Source: Hydrangea macrophylla (taxonomy: Eukaryota > Streptophyta > Magnoliopsida > Cornales > Hydrangeaceae). From it: a DNA stretch of 64,000 nucleotides. A program made the position numbers and the translations under genes. Shown here piece after piece: positions 32,366-44,220 of the stretch. The stretch's first letter is position 1; the number at the start of each line of letters is the position of its first letter. A model generated the notes under the pieces. The model made no database searches and was not told where the DNA came from. It was given only the letters and a program-made list of their open reading frames with translations. The stretch spans positions 65,512,864 through 65,576,863 of the forward strand of contig CM066993.1 in the NCBI GenBank assembly GCA_033977485.1, given 5' to 3'.

Positions 32366-35165
32366 TGTCACGCCCCGACATAGCATAAATATGGAAAGCG
32401 TTTAATTTCCTTTATGAACCCGTAGGTCACGACAGTTTGAAGGATCGATTCCGTCCCAAACATCGAACAACAAAGACATAATAATCAGAGCAGAGCAATC
32501 AAGGCTTACAAGTATTTTTCTAACTTATTACATATTACAATACGGGGTCAACTAAGGCACAAGCCGCCTTAAAACAAAATAATACCTATTGTCTATTACA
32601 GTCATCCTTATAACAAAACATTTTATAACTTAAAACATAGGGTATAGATAACAGTTCTATCTTCCAAAGCAGCCGATCTCAGTTTGCATAATCATAGGGC
32701 CTAGCATAGTCATAACCTGAAAAGCCTGAACACGAATGTCCAGGGCGCATCAACACCGTCAGCTTCAAGAAGCTGGTGAGTATAAAAAACATAACTTTGA
32801 ATGTAACACATACTCATTTACTATTTTCCAATTCTCATTTAATCCAATAAGTTTACATTAAGGATAGGAGTTCATTTTAGAAAAACAACCACAATATCAT
32901 ATGAAAGATATAATTCACATATATGTGACCGAGTATGAGAACAATGCACCATCTCATCTTACCGACTCTTTTCTCTCGACAAAACCCAACAACCCTACTT
33001 TTCCACACCGGTATCTTTGAAACACTTCGATAGCCACACTTTAGCACAGGGGTGCCAGGGAATGTCCAGTTTTCCTCACACTTTGGTCCGGGGTACCAGG
33101 GAGTGTCCAATGCCTCACACTTTAGTACCTAATCTGCCTCGCAAATACCGGAGGTAACCTCATGCAGTATCCAGACTCGGGTACCAAGGAGTGTCTGTAG
33201 GCCACACTTTAGCACTACCATGGGTGCCAGGGAATGTCCAAGTTCGGCTTCACACACTTTGACGCTACCATGGTCGTCAGGGAGTGTCCAGATTTGCCAC
33301 CGTCACATTTCAAAGATACCCTCGTCGCAATCTCAATCACAACACACTTTGGTACTCACTTACCAGGGAGTGTCCACAACACAATCTTAACCGCACTCAC
33401 TATACCACACTGACCATTACTCTTTTCCATACTGACCAACATTCACACTCACCAGGCATGTACAATTGACTCCACATGTATGTCATGAGACCACCCACAT
33501 AACATATGTAGTGCTAGGAATAATAACAAGGTATGCTTTGAAAAGAATTAAATTCATAATTGTTCCTAAATGACCAATCATATCCAAAATATAATCTATT
33601 TTAACATTTTTTGCAAATAGAGCCTTAAAGACCCACAAGGTAACAACCAAACAGTTCCTTAACATGAAATAAGAAAAAACTAGAAAGTGTCAGAAGTCGC
33701 GCGCGCAGGCCGCTCGCGCGAAGGTCGCTCGCGCGATTTGCCCATATTTCCTTTTCTTTTTAAAACCTTCTCTGTCTGCCTAAAAATACACAACTCGCGC
33801 GCTCCGGCCGCTCGCGCAACCCTCGCTCGCGCGCGCGAGTGCTTGCAGTGGCTTCATCTTCTTCGCTGAAACTCCCCTGCTTTCAGATTTTGAAGTCAAT
33901 TTTACCCATTTTGGAATCTGAAACTAAATATATCATACAATATATGGATCTCTTTGATTTCTCACAAGGATTATGAATCCACAACCAATTTAACATGAAT
34001 CAAACCATATCTCTCTAATTTTATGAAAAATTGAAAGGCGTCAAAACTTCGTTTTTAATATACGTCGTCCTATGAATGAATTAAGCTCTTATACTTTAAA
34101 CATAGCATCTACCACATGTAATCTTTCATAATTATCTAAGAAAATGAATTTTGGTTGAGTTTGAAAATTTTTGATTTCAAGCTATGAAATTTCAAACGTA
34201 TGATCATCAATGGAGATTTCAAAATTAGACAAGAATAAAGAAATTAAAGCATGAATTACATTCTGAGTGAGTTCTAAGTACTCACTGTGATTGAGAGAAG
34301 TAGAAATAGATGTTGAGAAAGAAACCCAATTAAAGAAACCAATAAGGGCTTCAAGCTATGGAGGAGAGTTCCTCTCTCTCTAAAAATTTCAGCAAGATAA
34401 CTCTCAAGCTCTCTCTTTTCTCTCTGTGCTAGAAGTGTAGAATGTGTGATTGAGAGAATATGTGAGGGTGTATGAGAGTATCTATAGAATTTCCCAACTT
34501 GGAGCCCAAGTTGTTTAAGCTTCACTCAACAAAAGGATTTAAATTAGCTAATTTCATAAAACCAATTATACACAGCAATTATTCATACATATAATCACAG
34601 ATATATGAACTCTACAGTTCACCAAGGGTCAAGGGTAGATTAGTAGGGGTCAAATTGGGTGTTTGGGAATTCCAGCTTATGGCACAACAATACACACACA
34701 CACACACACAGCATTGCCAAACAAGGCCTAAGTCAATGATTAGTTTCCATAAATGGAAAATAAAGTGTATGTCAAATCTAACTTTACATCACTTCCAAAA
34801 TCTGTGAAAGTTTAGCACAGCGCGGACAGTTTTGAACATAAACTGGTATTTTCGCGACGCGGTGTTCACCGCAAAATACAAAAAATTCATTTTAATGTAA
34901 GAAATGGTTTTCTGGTTTTATAAAAATACTGATTTAGTCAAAAGCAAACATTTCCACCCTTTTGAAATGCAGTTTTAAAATTCAACACATGTATTGCTAA
35001 TTTTACAAAAATTGCAGTTTTGACCCGAATAAGAATTTCAATATGAATTATAGCAAGTATTAGAATTATAAGCATGAGAATTGTAATTAAATTAAAATCA
35101 GACAATTATTAAATTTAAATGCGACAAATGCTATTACAATTTATGTGCAAATGCAGGTTGTTACA
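32366..35165 (-). repeat. Element A 5' LTR
   Basis: 2800 bp, homologous to 1191-3974. It carries the tandem array (about 33030-33378) and the CG-rich palindrome block (about 33697-33845, one unit longer than in the 3' LTR). A longer CA repeat (about 34690-34710) also distinguishes it. Confidence 0.93.
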
Positions 35166-35170
35166 GTCAT

Positions 35171-35760
35171 AGAATTTTCCAACATCACAATGATCTTCTT
35201 TATGAGACTGTGACATGAAACAAAATCCAAACACGGTCCCCACTAGATCGTACCATACACTGAAATCTAAATCTCAATCTCAATCTCAATCTCAATCTCA
35301 ATCTCAATCTCAATCCCTATTGATGTAGCACCAATCAAAATCCAGTGGACCCATTGACCATTGTGGGGGTACTTCAACATCCCCCAATTAAAATTCAGTA
35401 AGCCCACTGCCATATCATTTGCGATGAGGATTTAGAATTTGAATTTGAGAAGCATAGAACCCCTCCATTTTTGTTTCTACGTTTTGGGTACTCGTATATT
35501 AATTGTAGTTGAACCTAAAAAACTCCAAGTACACAGACCAATTTCAAGGGCATTTGAGGTATTCCAAAAAAAAAATTGTACGTACTATTATTGTAGGTTT
35601 TGTATGTGTGTGTGTGTATGTGTGTGTGTGTGGGAGGGGGGGGGGGGGTCAAAGTACTTTCATGGTTCTGATATGAACCCGAATGTTATGTCTTTAAATG
35701 ACAAAGAAAAAATGAAGAAAATGTAAGAATAAGGCCGCTGAGAGAGGGCGAGACCTCCAA
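35171..35760. other. Non-coding stretch with simple repeats
   Basis: Between element A and the Helitron. It contains an (ATCTCA)n tract at about 35268-35314, (GT)n at about 35600-35632 and a poly-G run at 35633-35648. The 95-codon frame across the GT repeat is not convincing. Confidence 0.6.
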
Positions 35761-35807
35761 TCTATTATATCTATTATATATATTAAATTGCTGAAGCAAA
35801 CTCCCAC

Positions 35808-36401
35808 ATGCAGCCACATCAGCAAGCATATTCCAAGCCAAAATCCAACGTGGCACTCAACCTTTCTCTGCCTCTTCAGTCCTCATCAACGTCCCCCACC
35901 ACTTCTTCCTCTCCTCCTCACGCCTCCTCGTCTTCCAAGGTTCATTCAATCATGACCAGTAATAGCCATATTTCTCTCCTTCAATTATATCGGTTAGGTA
36001 ATTCCTCATTTATCTCTCTCTTTCTCCAACCAAAAGAAAGAAACCCTAACCATGCGTACCTGCCATTCATCGCCGATCCCTCTCCATTGCAACTCACAAC
36101 CTGGCATCTAAGGTACTCTCTCTCTCTCTCTATGCTGAAGCAAAAACTGCTTCCATGTTGTGCTATGCCACATCAGCAAGTAATCGAGATTGATCGGAGC
36201 GGCGATGATCTCGAGTTCTCTGTTGGGATTGCTTCTGCTGACTTTTCGATTGACAACTTCGAGTTGAATTGCAATAGTTATGGACAAGTAAGAAAGATTA
36301 GATCAAACCCTTTTGTTTGCTCAATTAAATTGAATAAATATTGCGGCTTATGTGTTATTTGGGTTGTTGTTTTTGAATTGGGACTAATCAACGATCAGTA
36401 A
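35808..36401 (+). CDS. Open frame inside the Helitron (unknown, possibly captured)
   Basis: 197 codons from an ATG near the left Helitron end. The first part is Ser/Pro-rich low complexity; the segment near 36180-36290 (IDRSGDDLEFSVGIASADFS) looks more protein-like and ends at CAAGTAAG, a good splice-donor match. It may be a captured exon with the rest read-through of non-coding DNA. I do not recognise the family. Confidence 0.25.
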   Translation: MQPHQQAYSKPKSNVALNLSLPLQSSSTSPTTSSSPPHASSSSKVHSIMTSNSHISLLQLYRLGNSSFISLFLQPKERNPNHAYLPFIADPSPLQLTTWHLRYSLSLSMLKQKLLPCCAMPHQQVIEIDRSGDDLEFSVGIASADFSIDNFELNCNSYGQVRKIRSNPFVCSIKLNKYCGLCVIWVVVFELGLINDQ

Positions 36402-36677
36402 TCAAAGAACTCTTAACCAATGGGTTCGAGATCAAAGATCGCTAATCCACATACTGGTGATGGAACGAATCCTGAGTTCGATTCTCTTTCCCCTTTCAGT
36501 CTTTGAATTTTTGTTTATATTATATAGATATAGATACATGCATATGCAAGTTAGATGCTTTATGAGAATTTCCGATCTCTTGGATTCTCATTTCTGTTTA
36601 ATTTTGATTTCTCCATATTGTAGGAAGATCTTCATTGAAGGATAAGCGGAATACACTACCCACTGGTCAGAACCCAA

Positions 36678-36721
<44 letters not shown>

Positions 36722-38619
36722 TTTATGTTTATAAGTATAGTTATTGATGAATAGGGACACGAATAAGCACATGCACATGCCTGGATGTTAGCTTCTCAGG
36801 TGGTTGAAATAATGCCTCTTAAGAGAATTTTTTTTTGTTGCTTTTTTGGCACTTTGGGTCATGTTTTTTAAAAAAATTTAAATTATGGATTTATTGATTT
36901 TTTTTGGTTCAGTTTTGTGAAGTTGTGGTTGTTCCAATCCCAAGAGAATGTCAGTATTTATTAAGTCTTAGTTTTGTTCACTGATTTAGAGAAGGAAAAG
37001 AAAAACAAAAGAAAAGCATGAAAGGAAAACTATTTCTATTATCCCAATATTTTCCTCCATGTTCAAATGACATTAGACATTGAAAAAAGGAAGAAAAGTG
37101 ACTCTCAAAATTAAAAAAACTCCAGGTTTACTTTTTTTCCCCCCTTCCTGTTTTTCTTATTGTTTATCTTATCAAGTCGAACAAAGAAAAGCGTTTTCTT
37201 CAATGTTTTCCTTAGGAAAACAAATTGTTACGGATTTTTCTACATCATAAGTACTCCACCTGAATCACTACTTACAAAGTCATTATTATACCTTTTTGAA
37301 TTTGTCTACATTTTGTCTATTATATGTCCTCGCCAAAGGCGAAGTCTGTGGCTTTGGAGTATAGGTTAAATGAAATAGACAAACCCCAATATTCATACTT
37401 TCTTCTCTTCATTTTCTTTGTCAAATTTCCATTTGCTAATTTCATAATCATTTACTAACTTTTCATTTTCTATTGTTTACACACTATTCGCAATAGATTC
37501 CATCAGTCCAAGCATGTGGAGCAAAAGGAGAGGTATGTGCCCGATATTTATACTTGAGTATATGAATACATGTGTATTCGCTCAGGCGAAAACATGTCAA
37601 ATTTGACATAATTGCTGGCTGATTTTAGAGGGAAAACTTCTCTTTATTGTGTTTTTAGGTGGCAAAAATGGCCCAAAGGGCCAATGTGATTTTTTGTATG
37701 TTCAGTTATAATACCCCTCTCTGTGTTTGGTAGCCTAGAAAATAGACCAAGAAAAAATCAAGTGTAGTGCTATAATTCCCAAATTTGGTTCCCACATTTC
37801 ATTAGAGTGGAGACCATTGAATTTTTTTATTGGAAGTCATTTTAGATGCTACAACTATTATTGCATTTGAGAACCAAATTTGAGATTCAAATATGTGAAC
37901 ATAGTAGTTGTCAAAATGCTAAAACAAAATTTCACATATTGTTGTGGTGTTGTTAATAATGGTGTATAAATAAGTGAAGTGTGAAAAAAAAGTGGCAATA
38001 GTGTTAATAAGATGCCTTTAAGCCCGGGGGGTGGATGGCAATTCAAGAGCCTGATAAAGATATCAAGAAGCCAACAATTTTATCTTTGTCAGATCCTTTC
38101 TTCAAAGTAGCTATGCCGTTGTATTATGTTGCAAGTGGCCTTTTGGTAAAATGAGAATTTCTAAGCAAATTCAACGAACATTTTTATGGTCATTTTTATG
38201 CAAATTGGAAAAAAAAAAAGGGTTGGCCTAACGCAAGCATTTATATGTTCATTTTTAGTCTCCCGTTCACATGTGGCTAACGTAGAAAGACTTTTTCTTT
38301 TACTTTTTTAATTAGCTTTCTTAAAAAAAAATTATAACTATTTATGAATAATGATGGCGTCTATAACTAATGGTAAGTTTGGTTGCCACCTAAACTTTCA
38401 TTGCATCATTAGACACTCATTGATGTCGGGTTTGGAAGAAACTATAAGATTTTTGGGTAGATGTGGGCTTCAAGAACAACCACCAAAGACAGTATCACCT
38501 CCGTGGATAAGCCACCACCCCACTTCTTCGTTTGAATTTTCAATCTTTTTCTTTTTGTTTGGGTTTGGTGGGGTTTTTAGAACTCTTGATGAATTTTTTT
38601 TCCCCTTCAAACCCTTTCG

Positions 38620-38712
38620 GATTATGCTCTTGGATACCATTTTTTAGAAGGTGAACTCTATTACAGACTCGAGAGTTTAGGCAACACTTGCTATTGCAAT
38701 AGTGTCTTGCAG
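38620..38712 (+). pseudogene. Captured exon fragment of a ubiquitin-specific protease (UBP3/UBP4-like)
   Basis: 31 codons readable in one frame, containing ALGYHFLEGELYY then RLESLGNTCYCNSVLQ. It corresponds to the N-terminal ALGDQFPEGERYF...FGNTCYCNSVLQ region of plant UBP3/UBP4-type deubiquitinases and includes the Cys-box Cys (GNTCYCN) that is the catalytic nucleophile of family C19. It ends with CAG followed by GT, as at an exon border. Changes at conserved positions (for example D to Y, P to L, R to L) and absence of the His box and remaining exons show a non-functional fragment. Its place inside the Helitron suggests gene capture. Confidence 0.6.
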
Positions 38713-39660
38713 GTTGGATTCAAGTCATCTTTATTTTTCTACTCCGTATTTCATAATTTTTTTACTTCCATTGAGCTATACAACGCTACTACTTGCGAAT
38801 GTGAGTATAAGTATTCTTGTAACAGGGCTTCTCCAAGTTATTGTGCATGGTTGCAACTTTAAAGTAATTTTTTAGTAGTTGTGCCTTTATATATACTTGA
38901 GCGTTTAATCCACATTGGTTTTCTCAATTGAATTCCACTAGGAAAGGCTGATTTTATTATCTACATTTATATTTTCACCAGCTTTTTATGGAATGGAATT
39001 GGTTCTTAGATTAGGGAAAGTAATAGTCTTTGTTTTCCTTGTGCAATTTACAGTGTGAAAGAAAATTCTCGCGCCTAAAAATCAACTGGTGGGGTGATTG
39101 TTGACATACCTATAGCCTAGGTGATGCTGACTTTTACAAGATGGTTGTGGTTGTTTCCTTCTTCTTCTTTTTCCTTCCATGTAGAGTGAAGTCTTTTTCT
39201 GTGGCGTGTGAAGATGTTCAAGAAAACTAGCTGAATTGTAAGAATAACTGATTCAAGAAAATTAGCTAAATTTGGTTCATTTTATATCACTCACTACTGC
39301 TTTTAAGATTTTTTATTTGGTTCCTTTGTTTTTTATTCGACTGAACTACTGAGAAAGGTAGAGCAACTTCAAAGCCAAACTTGCTGCAGGTTAGTAGCTT
39401 TTGACAATTTGCACGATCAGAGCAATTTTATGTCTCTATCTTTGAGACTTAAAAGCCGCAAGTTTTTCCAAATTTTAAAGGAGTTCTATGACTCTTAAGG
39501 CCTAAACTGAAGTCATTGTATTAAAAACAGTAGCACACATACCACTATCAATCATTTGTTAGCAAAAACAGATATTTCTATTTGTAGCACTTTTGTTTTA
39601 TTAGTAGTTAGAACATATGTTTGGATTCCGAATGTTGCAATGAGTTTATATAGCGTACAG

Positions 39661-39688
39661 CCTGTGCATAACACAGGTTATCGGCTAG
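39661..39688 (+). other. Helitron 3' terminal hairpin and CTAG
   Basis: CCTGTGCATAACACAGG can fold as a 6 bp stem with a 5 nt loop. TTATCGG and CTAG follow at once, then T. This is the replication-termination design of plant Helitrons. Confidence 0.65.
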
Positions 39689-39823
39689 TTTGATTTTAAT
39701 GGAGGAGAACCAAAGACCTACAAGTTCACATAATAGTGTTGAAGATAAAAACTGATATTCTTTTTATTCATAGCATCTACCTTTAAATAGAAGTTGGGTT
39801 ATACAGATTAACAATTCACTACT

Positions 39824-40439
39824 TGATACGCCCAAAAATATTATGCTACAGTCAAACCTCCACGTCAGCAGCAAAGGACCGGATTATCCAGAAAGGGAGC
39901 TTGTGGCCCACCAATCCCGAGGTCTTTCGAGTGCAATCGCTCGGTATGCTTGCACAGCCCAGGCATGTGGCACAGCAGCTCTCCACTAGGTGCAGTTTGA
40001 CAGTCAGGCCGCTCAGTAGTTTCCTAAATCAGTCAGAAGACTAATGGAATGTGTAAATAGATTTCCAAGCCATTTAGGAAACCTCCCATGATTTATGCTC
40101 ATCAAATTGTAATTAGATGGGGCTTCCTTATCTAATCAGTTGCCTTATGCGGGTGGTCTCTTGCACCTATAAAAGGGGCCACTCACCCTCATTAAGGGGG
40201 ATCACACTCTTAACTTAAATAATAGCATTCATATAGATTTCATATGCATACACCCGGCCGGTATTACTGGTAGTGCCGCCCAATTATTGGTTCACCAGGC
40301 CCGCCGGTGATTTGCTAGTGAAGCGCACTGACGCACCCGTGGACGTAGGTCACCTCATTAACGGGGCCGAACCACATACAATCGATTGTGTCCCCATATC
40401 TCTCTTCTTAATCTCTCTTACCAATTTTTGGCATCATCA
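39824..40439 (+). repeat. Element D 5' LTR
   Basis: 616 bp, near-identical to 49908-50524. TATA box CTATAAAAGG at 40168-40177. Short LTRs relative to element length fit the Tat lineage. Confidence 0.95.
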
Positions 40440-40442
40440 GTT

Positions 40443-40460
40443 TGGCGCCGTCTGTGGGAA
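40443..40460 (+). other. Element D primer binding site
   Basis: TGGCGCCGTCTGTGGGAA, three bases after the 5' LTR. It is the common form in plant Tat-lineage elements; I do not assign the tRNA with certainty. Confidence 0.7.
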
Positions 40461-40500
40461 ACAATAAGTTCTTCACCAATAAATTCCTTGACTGATCAAC

Positions 40501-42098
40501 ATGCCACCAAAGACGGGTAAGAAAAATACTGCTCCGGCCTGTCAGGAGAACTTGTAGCTCGAGCAGCAGACCGCCTCCATGACCTCCGAGCAGGTGACAG
40601 CGGCACTCACGCAACTCCTGGAAGGCCAACAGCAAACCCAACAGCAAATCGAAGCGTTGTTGGCCTTGCAAGAGAAACGCCCTCAATCAGAGAACCAGAC
40701 CGGGAAGAGTGCCCCCGATCGGGAGCCTGGAAGAGTCCGAAACCATACCCACTCTGCGCCGGTATCCCCGTCGGATTAGGAACACCCCCGGGATGGTGAC
40801 CGTAGTGGAGCGCCCAAGCACACTAGGCCTTGTCGGGTGGAAGATGCCAGAAACATCATCAACAGGCAACGCGCCACCAGGGGGTAGGGATCAGGGCCAA
40901 AGCCCCGGGAATCAGCCAAAGACCCTTCGGCCCGAAGCCGAGAAGATCTTAGGCACACGATTACCCAGAGCCGGAGTCGAGTTCTATCCCCGAGGTCAAC
41001 ACACTTCGAAGAGGAAGCCTCGTCGTCTGATCTGACTTATCGCTCGGACATTGACAAGAAGACCGAGCGGGAAGACGTGAATGCTCAAATCTAGGGCTTG
41101 CACAAACAAATCGAGCAACTAAGCCGCAAGCAGCGTCACGACCATACCAACACGGAGACCGAGTCGCCCTATACCGCTCGGATCAACAGATTCCCTATCC
41201 CGTGAAAGTTCAAGCCACCGCATCTCAGTTCTTATGACTGGATAGGGAGCCCAGTGGATCACATTCACACCTATAAGGCCCAGATGGCGTTGGTCACCAC
41301 TGTCGACGAATTACTGTGCCTGGCCTTCCCCAGCACTCTTAAGGGGCCAGTCGTGCAGTGGTTCCACGTCTCAAGCCCCGAACGATTGATGACTTCAAGA
41401 CGCTGAGCAAGCTGTTCATTAGCCAGTGCGTAGGGATGCTCGTCCGGTCACAATCGGACACTCAGCTATTGACTATCAAGCAGCGCAAGGGCGAATCCCT
41501 AAGGGAGTATGTGGATCGCTTCAATCAGCAGAGGCTCCAGATCCGCAATTTGAACGAAACAGCAGCCATCATGGCCTTCTACTCGGGAGTTCAGTACACC
41601 AAGGTTGCTACGTTGTTCCATTGAAAATGACCGACAACCCTGGTGGAGCTCTCGGAGACAATTGGAAAGTATATAGACACAGAAGAATTTTTAAAGTTGA
41701 AACACGCCGGCTTCGCGTGAGATGAGTCCCCGAAAGCTAAGCGGAGGCGTGAGGGCTCTAAGAAGGGCCCGGTGAAAAAACCCCGGCAAGACCAGTAGAG
41801 AGGAGGTCGGGATCAGCCCCAGATATCTTTCATGCCTCTATCTCGACCAATCCATGAAGTCATGGCCGCCGCCGAGGCATAGAGGTTGCTTCAACAACCG
41901 ATAAAACTCAAAGCCCCGCCCGCAAAAATGAATCGGGATAAGTTTTGCCGCTTCCATAGAGATCACGGTCACGACACAGAGGATTGCTTCAAGCTAAAGA
42001 TAGCCATAGAAAAATTGATCGAGCAGGGTCATCTTGCAGAATACGTCACTACAGATGGACGGCCTACGCAAGGAGCCCGAGCTCCCGGTCAAATATAA
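40501..42098 (+). pseudogene. Element D gag
   Basis: Begins MPPKTGKKNTAPA at ATG 40501, with TAG at 40556, a Gln-rich helix (LLEGQQQTQQQIEALLALQ), then frame changes. The Gag core is readable near 41220-41620 (SSYDWIGSPVDHIHTYKAQM, LKPRTIDDFKTLSKLFISQ, RKGESLREYVDRFNQQ). A Cys/His segment CRFHRDHGHDTEDC near 41944-41985 (in 41886-42098) is the form usual in Tat-lineage Gag. At least three frameshifts and several stops make this the most decayed part of the element. Confidence 0.85.
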
Positions 42099-42116
42099 CC
42101 TCTTGGTTAAATCAAT

Positions 42117-44220
42117 GTGATCTCCGATGGAACGTCGGGCGACAAGGACTCACAGTCAACAAGGAAAAGACATGCTCGGGCATCCCGGGCGGATGTCTGG
42201 CAGGTCCAATCCACCGGCTCCCCGCCAAATGACATACTGACATTCACCTCCGACGATTTGCAGGGCGTCCACTGCCCCCATGACGACCCGTTGGTTGTGA
42301 CGCTCTCCATAGCGCGTTGGTAGACACAGGCAGCTCGACCGACATCATGTTCGTGTCAGCATTCGACCAGTTCGGGATGTTAAGGGATCGGCTCCACCCG
42401 GTTGCTACTCCCCTGGTGGGTTTTAACAGATCCAGCACCCAGCCGCTCGGTACCATAGAGCTCCCCGTGCTTATGGAAACTTACCCTCAGCAGATCTCCC
42501 TATTGTCAAACTTTGTAATCGTGGAGGCCCCATCTGCCTACAATGTCATTCTCGGAAGGCCTACACTTAACAAAGCTAGGGCCTCCATCTCTACTCATAG
42601 CTTGACAGTCAAATTCCTGACCCCTCATGGACCCGGGATCCTGCGTGGAGATCAGGTGATCGCCCAGAGTTGCTATGTCAGTTCCCTTTACCGGGAAGTT
42701 ATCATAAAGACATTGAACGTCCATGAGATGGACCCGAGGGACCAGAATGATAGAGTGGGCCCGATCAAAGAATTGGAACAAGTGGCGTTGGACCCACAAC
42801 TCCCAGACCGAACGGTCAACATCGGCACCCTGTTAGAGCCTTGCCTTAGGGAGAAGCTGATTCAATTCCTGCAACAGAGTCAAGATGTGTTAGCTTGGTG
42901 CCATGAAGATATGCTCGGGATTGATCCCCGGGTAATATCTCATCGACTCAACGTCGACCCAGACTCCTGGCAGGTTAAGCAGAAGAGATGGGGCATGGCC
43001 CCCGAGAGACAAAAAGCAGTGTGTGAGGAGGTCGAGAAGCTCCTCAAAGCCCAATCCATACGAGAGGTCCACTATCCCGACTGGCTAGCTAATGTAGTAC
43101 TTGTCAAGAAAAGCAACGGAAAGTGGAGGATGTGCGTGGACTTCACCGACCTGAACAAAGCCTGCCCCAAGGACTGCTATCCGCTGCCCAGGATAGACCT
43201 CCTTGTGGATTCCACGGCCGGCCATTCGCTCCTCTCATTTATGAACGCCTACTCCGGGTACAATCAGATCAGCATGTACCCCGGGGACGAAGAAAAGACC
43301 TCGTTCATCACAGATGAGGGGACGTACTGCTACAAAGTCATGCCCTTCAACCTAAAAAATGTCGGGGCAACTTATCAACGCCTGGTCAATCGCATGTTTA
43401 AAGACCTGATCGGGAAATCAATGGAGGTATACGTTGATGATCTACTGGTCAAAAGCCGGGACGAGTCTGACCATCTGGAACATTTGGCCGGGGCCTTCAG
43501 CATTTTGAGAAAGTTTGGGATGACGTTGAACCCGACCAAGTACACATTTGGCATCTCATCCGGAAAGTTCTTAGGGCACCTGGTCAGCAGGCGGGGAATT
43601 GAAGCAAACCCCGAAAAAATCCAGGCCGTCATCAACATGTGATCGCCCAGGTCAACCAAAGAAGTAAAGAGTTTGGCCGGACGGGTTGCCGCACTGAACA
43701 GATTCGTCTCCAAAGCTACCAACCGGTGCCTGTCATTCTTCAAGATCCTCTGTAAGGCATTTCAGTGGTCTGAGGAGTGTGAGGAGGCATTCCAGGAACT
43801 CAAGAAGTACTTGGCATCTCCCCCTCTACTCTCAACACCTGTACCGGGGGAAGAATTGTTCCTATACCTGGCAGTATCATCCTTAGTGGTTAGTTCAGCA
43901 CTCGTCAGGGAAGAGCACGGGATACAGTTCCAAGTATACTATACTAGCCGGGCGCTCTAAGGCGCGGAAAGCAGATACTCCCGTATCAAAAAACTTGCAT
44001 TCGCTCTCATCACCTCCGCTCGGAGACTCCGTCCGTATTTTCAGGCCCATGTCATTGTGGTCCTTACTGACCAACCTCTCCGCAGGATCTTAAGCAGGCC
44101 TGACACGTCCGGGAGGCTCGTCAAGTGGGCCGTGGAGTTAGAGGAATTTGAAGTGACCTACTGCCCCCAGACGGCCATCAAAGGGCAAGTAGTAGCAGAC
44201 TTTCTGGTTGAGTTCACATA
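42117..44220 (+). pseudogene. Element D protease, RT and RNase H
   Basis: A short frame (ILTFTSDDLQGVHCPHDDPL) leads by a one-base shift at 42300-42317 into VDTGSSTDIMF, the protease active site (DTGSS at 42323-42337), then YNVILGRPTLN. RT follows from about 43000: RMCVDFTDLNKACPKDCYPL, NAYSGYNQI, YCYKVMPFNLKNVGATYQR (Asn where Gly is usual) and YVDD at 43430-43441. Stops at 43640 and 43958 interrupt the RT tether and RNase H (FSEEC-type WSEECEEAFQELK, YYTSRAL, VLTDQPLRRIL). At about 44220 reading moves to another frame. Confidence 0.9.

Larger units (their letters stand above)
1191..35165 (-). mobile_element. Element A: Ty3/gypsy chromovirus (Tekay/Del-like), host of a nested insertion
   Basis: Two 2.8 kb LTRs in the same orientation bound the element: 32366-35165 is the 5' LTR and 1191-3974 the 3' LTR on the minus strand. 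LTRs read TGTAACAACCTGC...GGGGCGTGACA. The flanks are ATCAT (1186-1190) and GTCAT (35166-35170), a 5 bp target duplication with one mismatch. Internal order on the minus strand is PBS, leader, gag, protease, RT, RNase H, integrase, chromodomain, PPT, which is the chromovirus order. Long LTRs plus the C-terminal chromodomain fit the Tekay/Del lineage. Element B (5888-28689) splits the RNase H region. Several stops make it non-autonomous. Confidence 0.93.
35761..39688 (+). mobile_element. Probable non-autonomous Helitron
   Basis: The left end is A|TCTATTATATCTATTATATA, a 5' TC followed by the AT-rich start typical of plant Helitrons. The right end is a 17 nt hairpin (CCTGTG-CATAA-CACAGG, 39661-39677), then TTATCGG, then CTAG|T. 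Hairpin size, spacing and CTAG match plant Helitron 3' ends, and the ends fit insertion between A and T without target duplication. No Rep/helicase is encoded, so it would need a helper. It contains a piece of a host gene (38620-38712). Boundaries rest on motif recognition only; an empty site would settle them. Confidence 0.65.
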
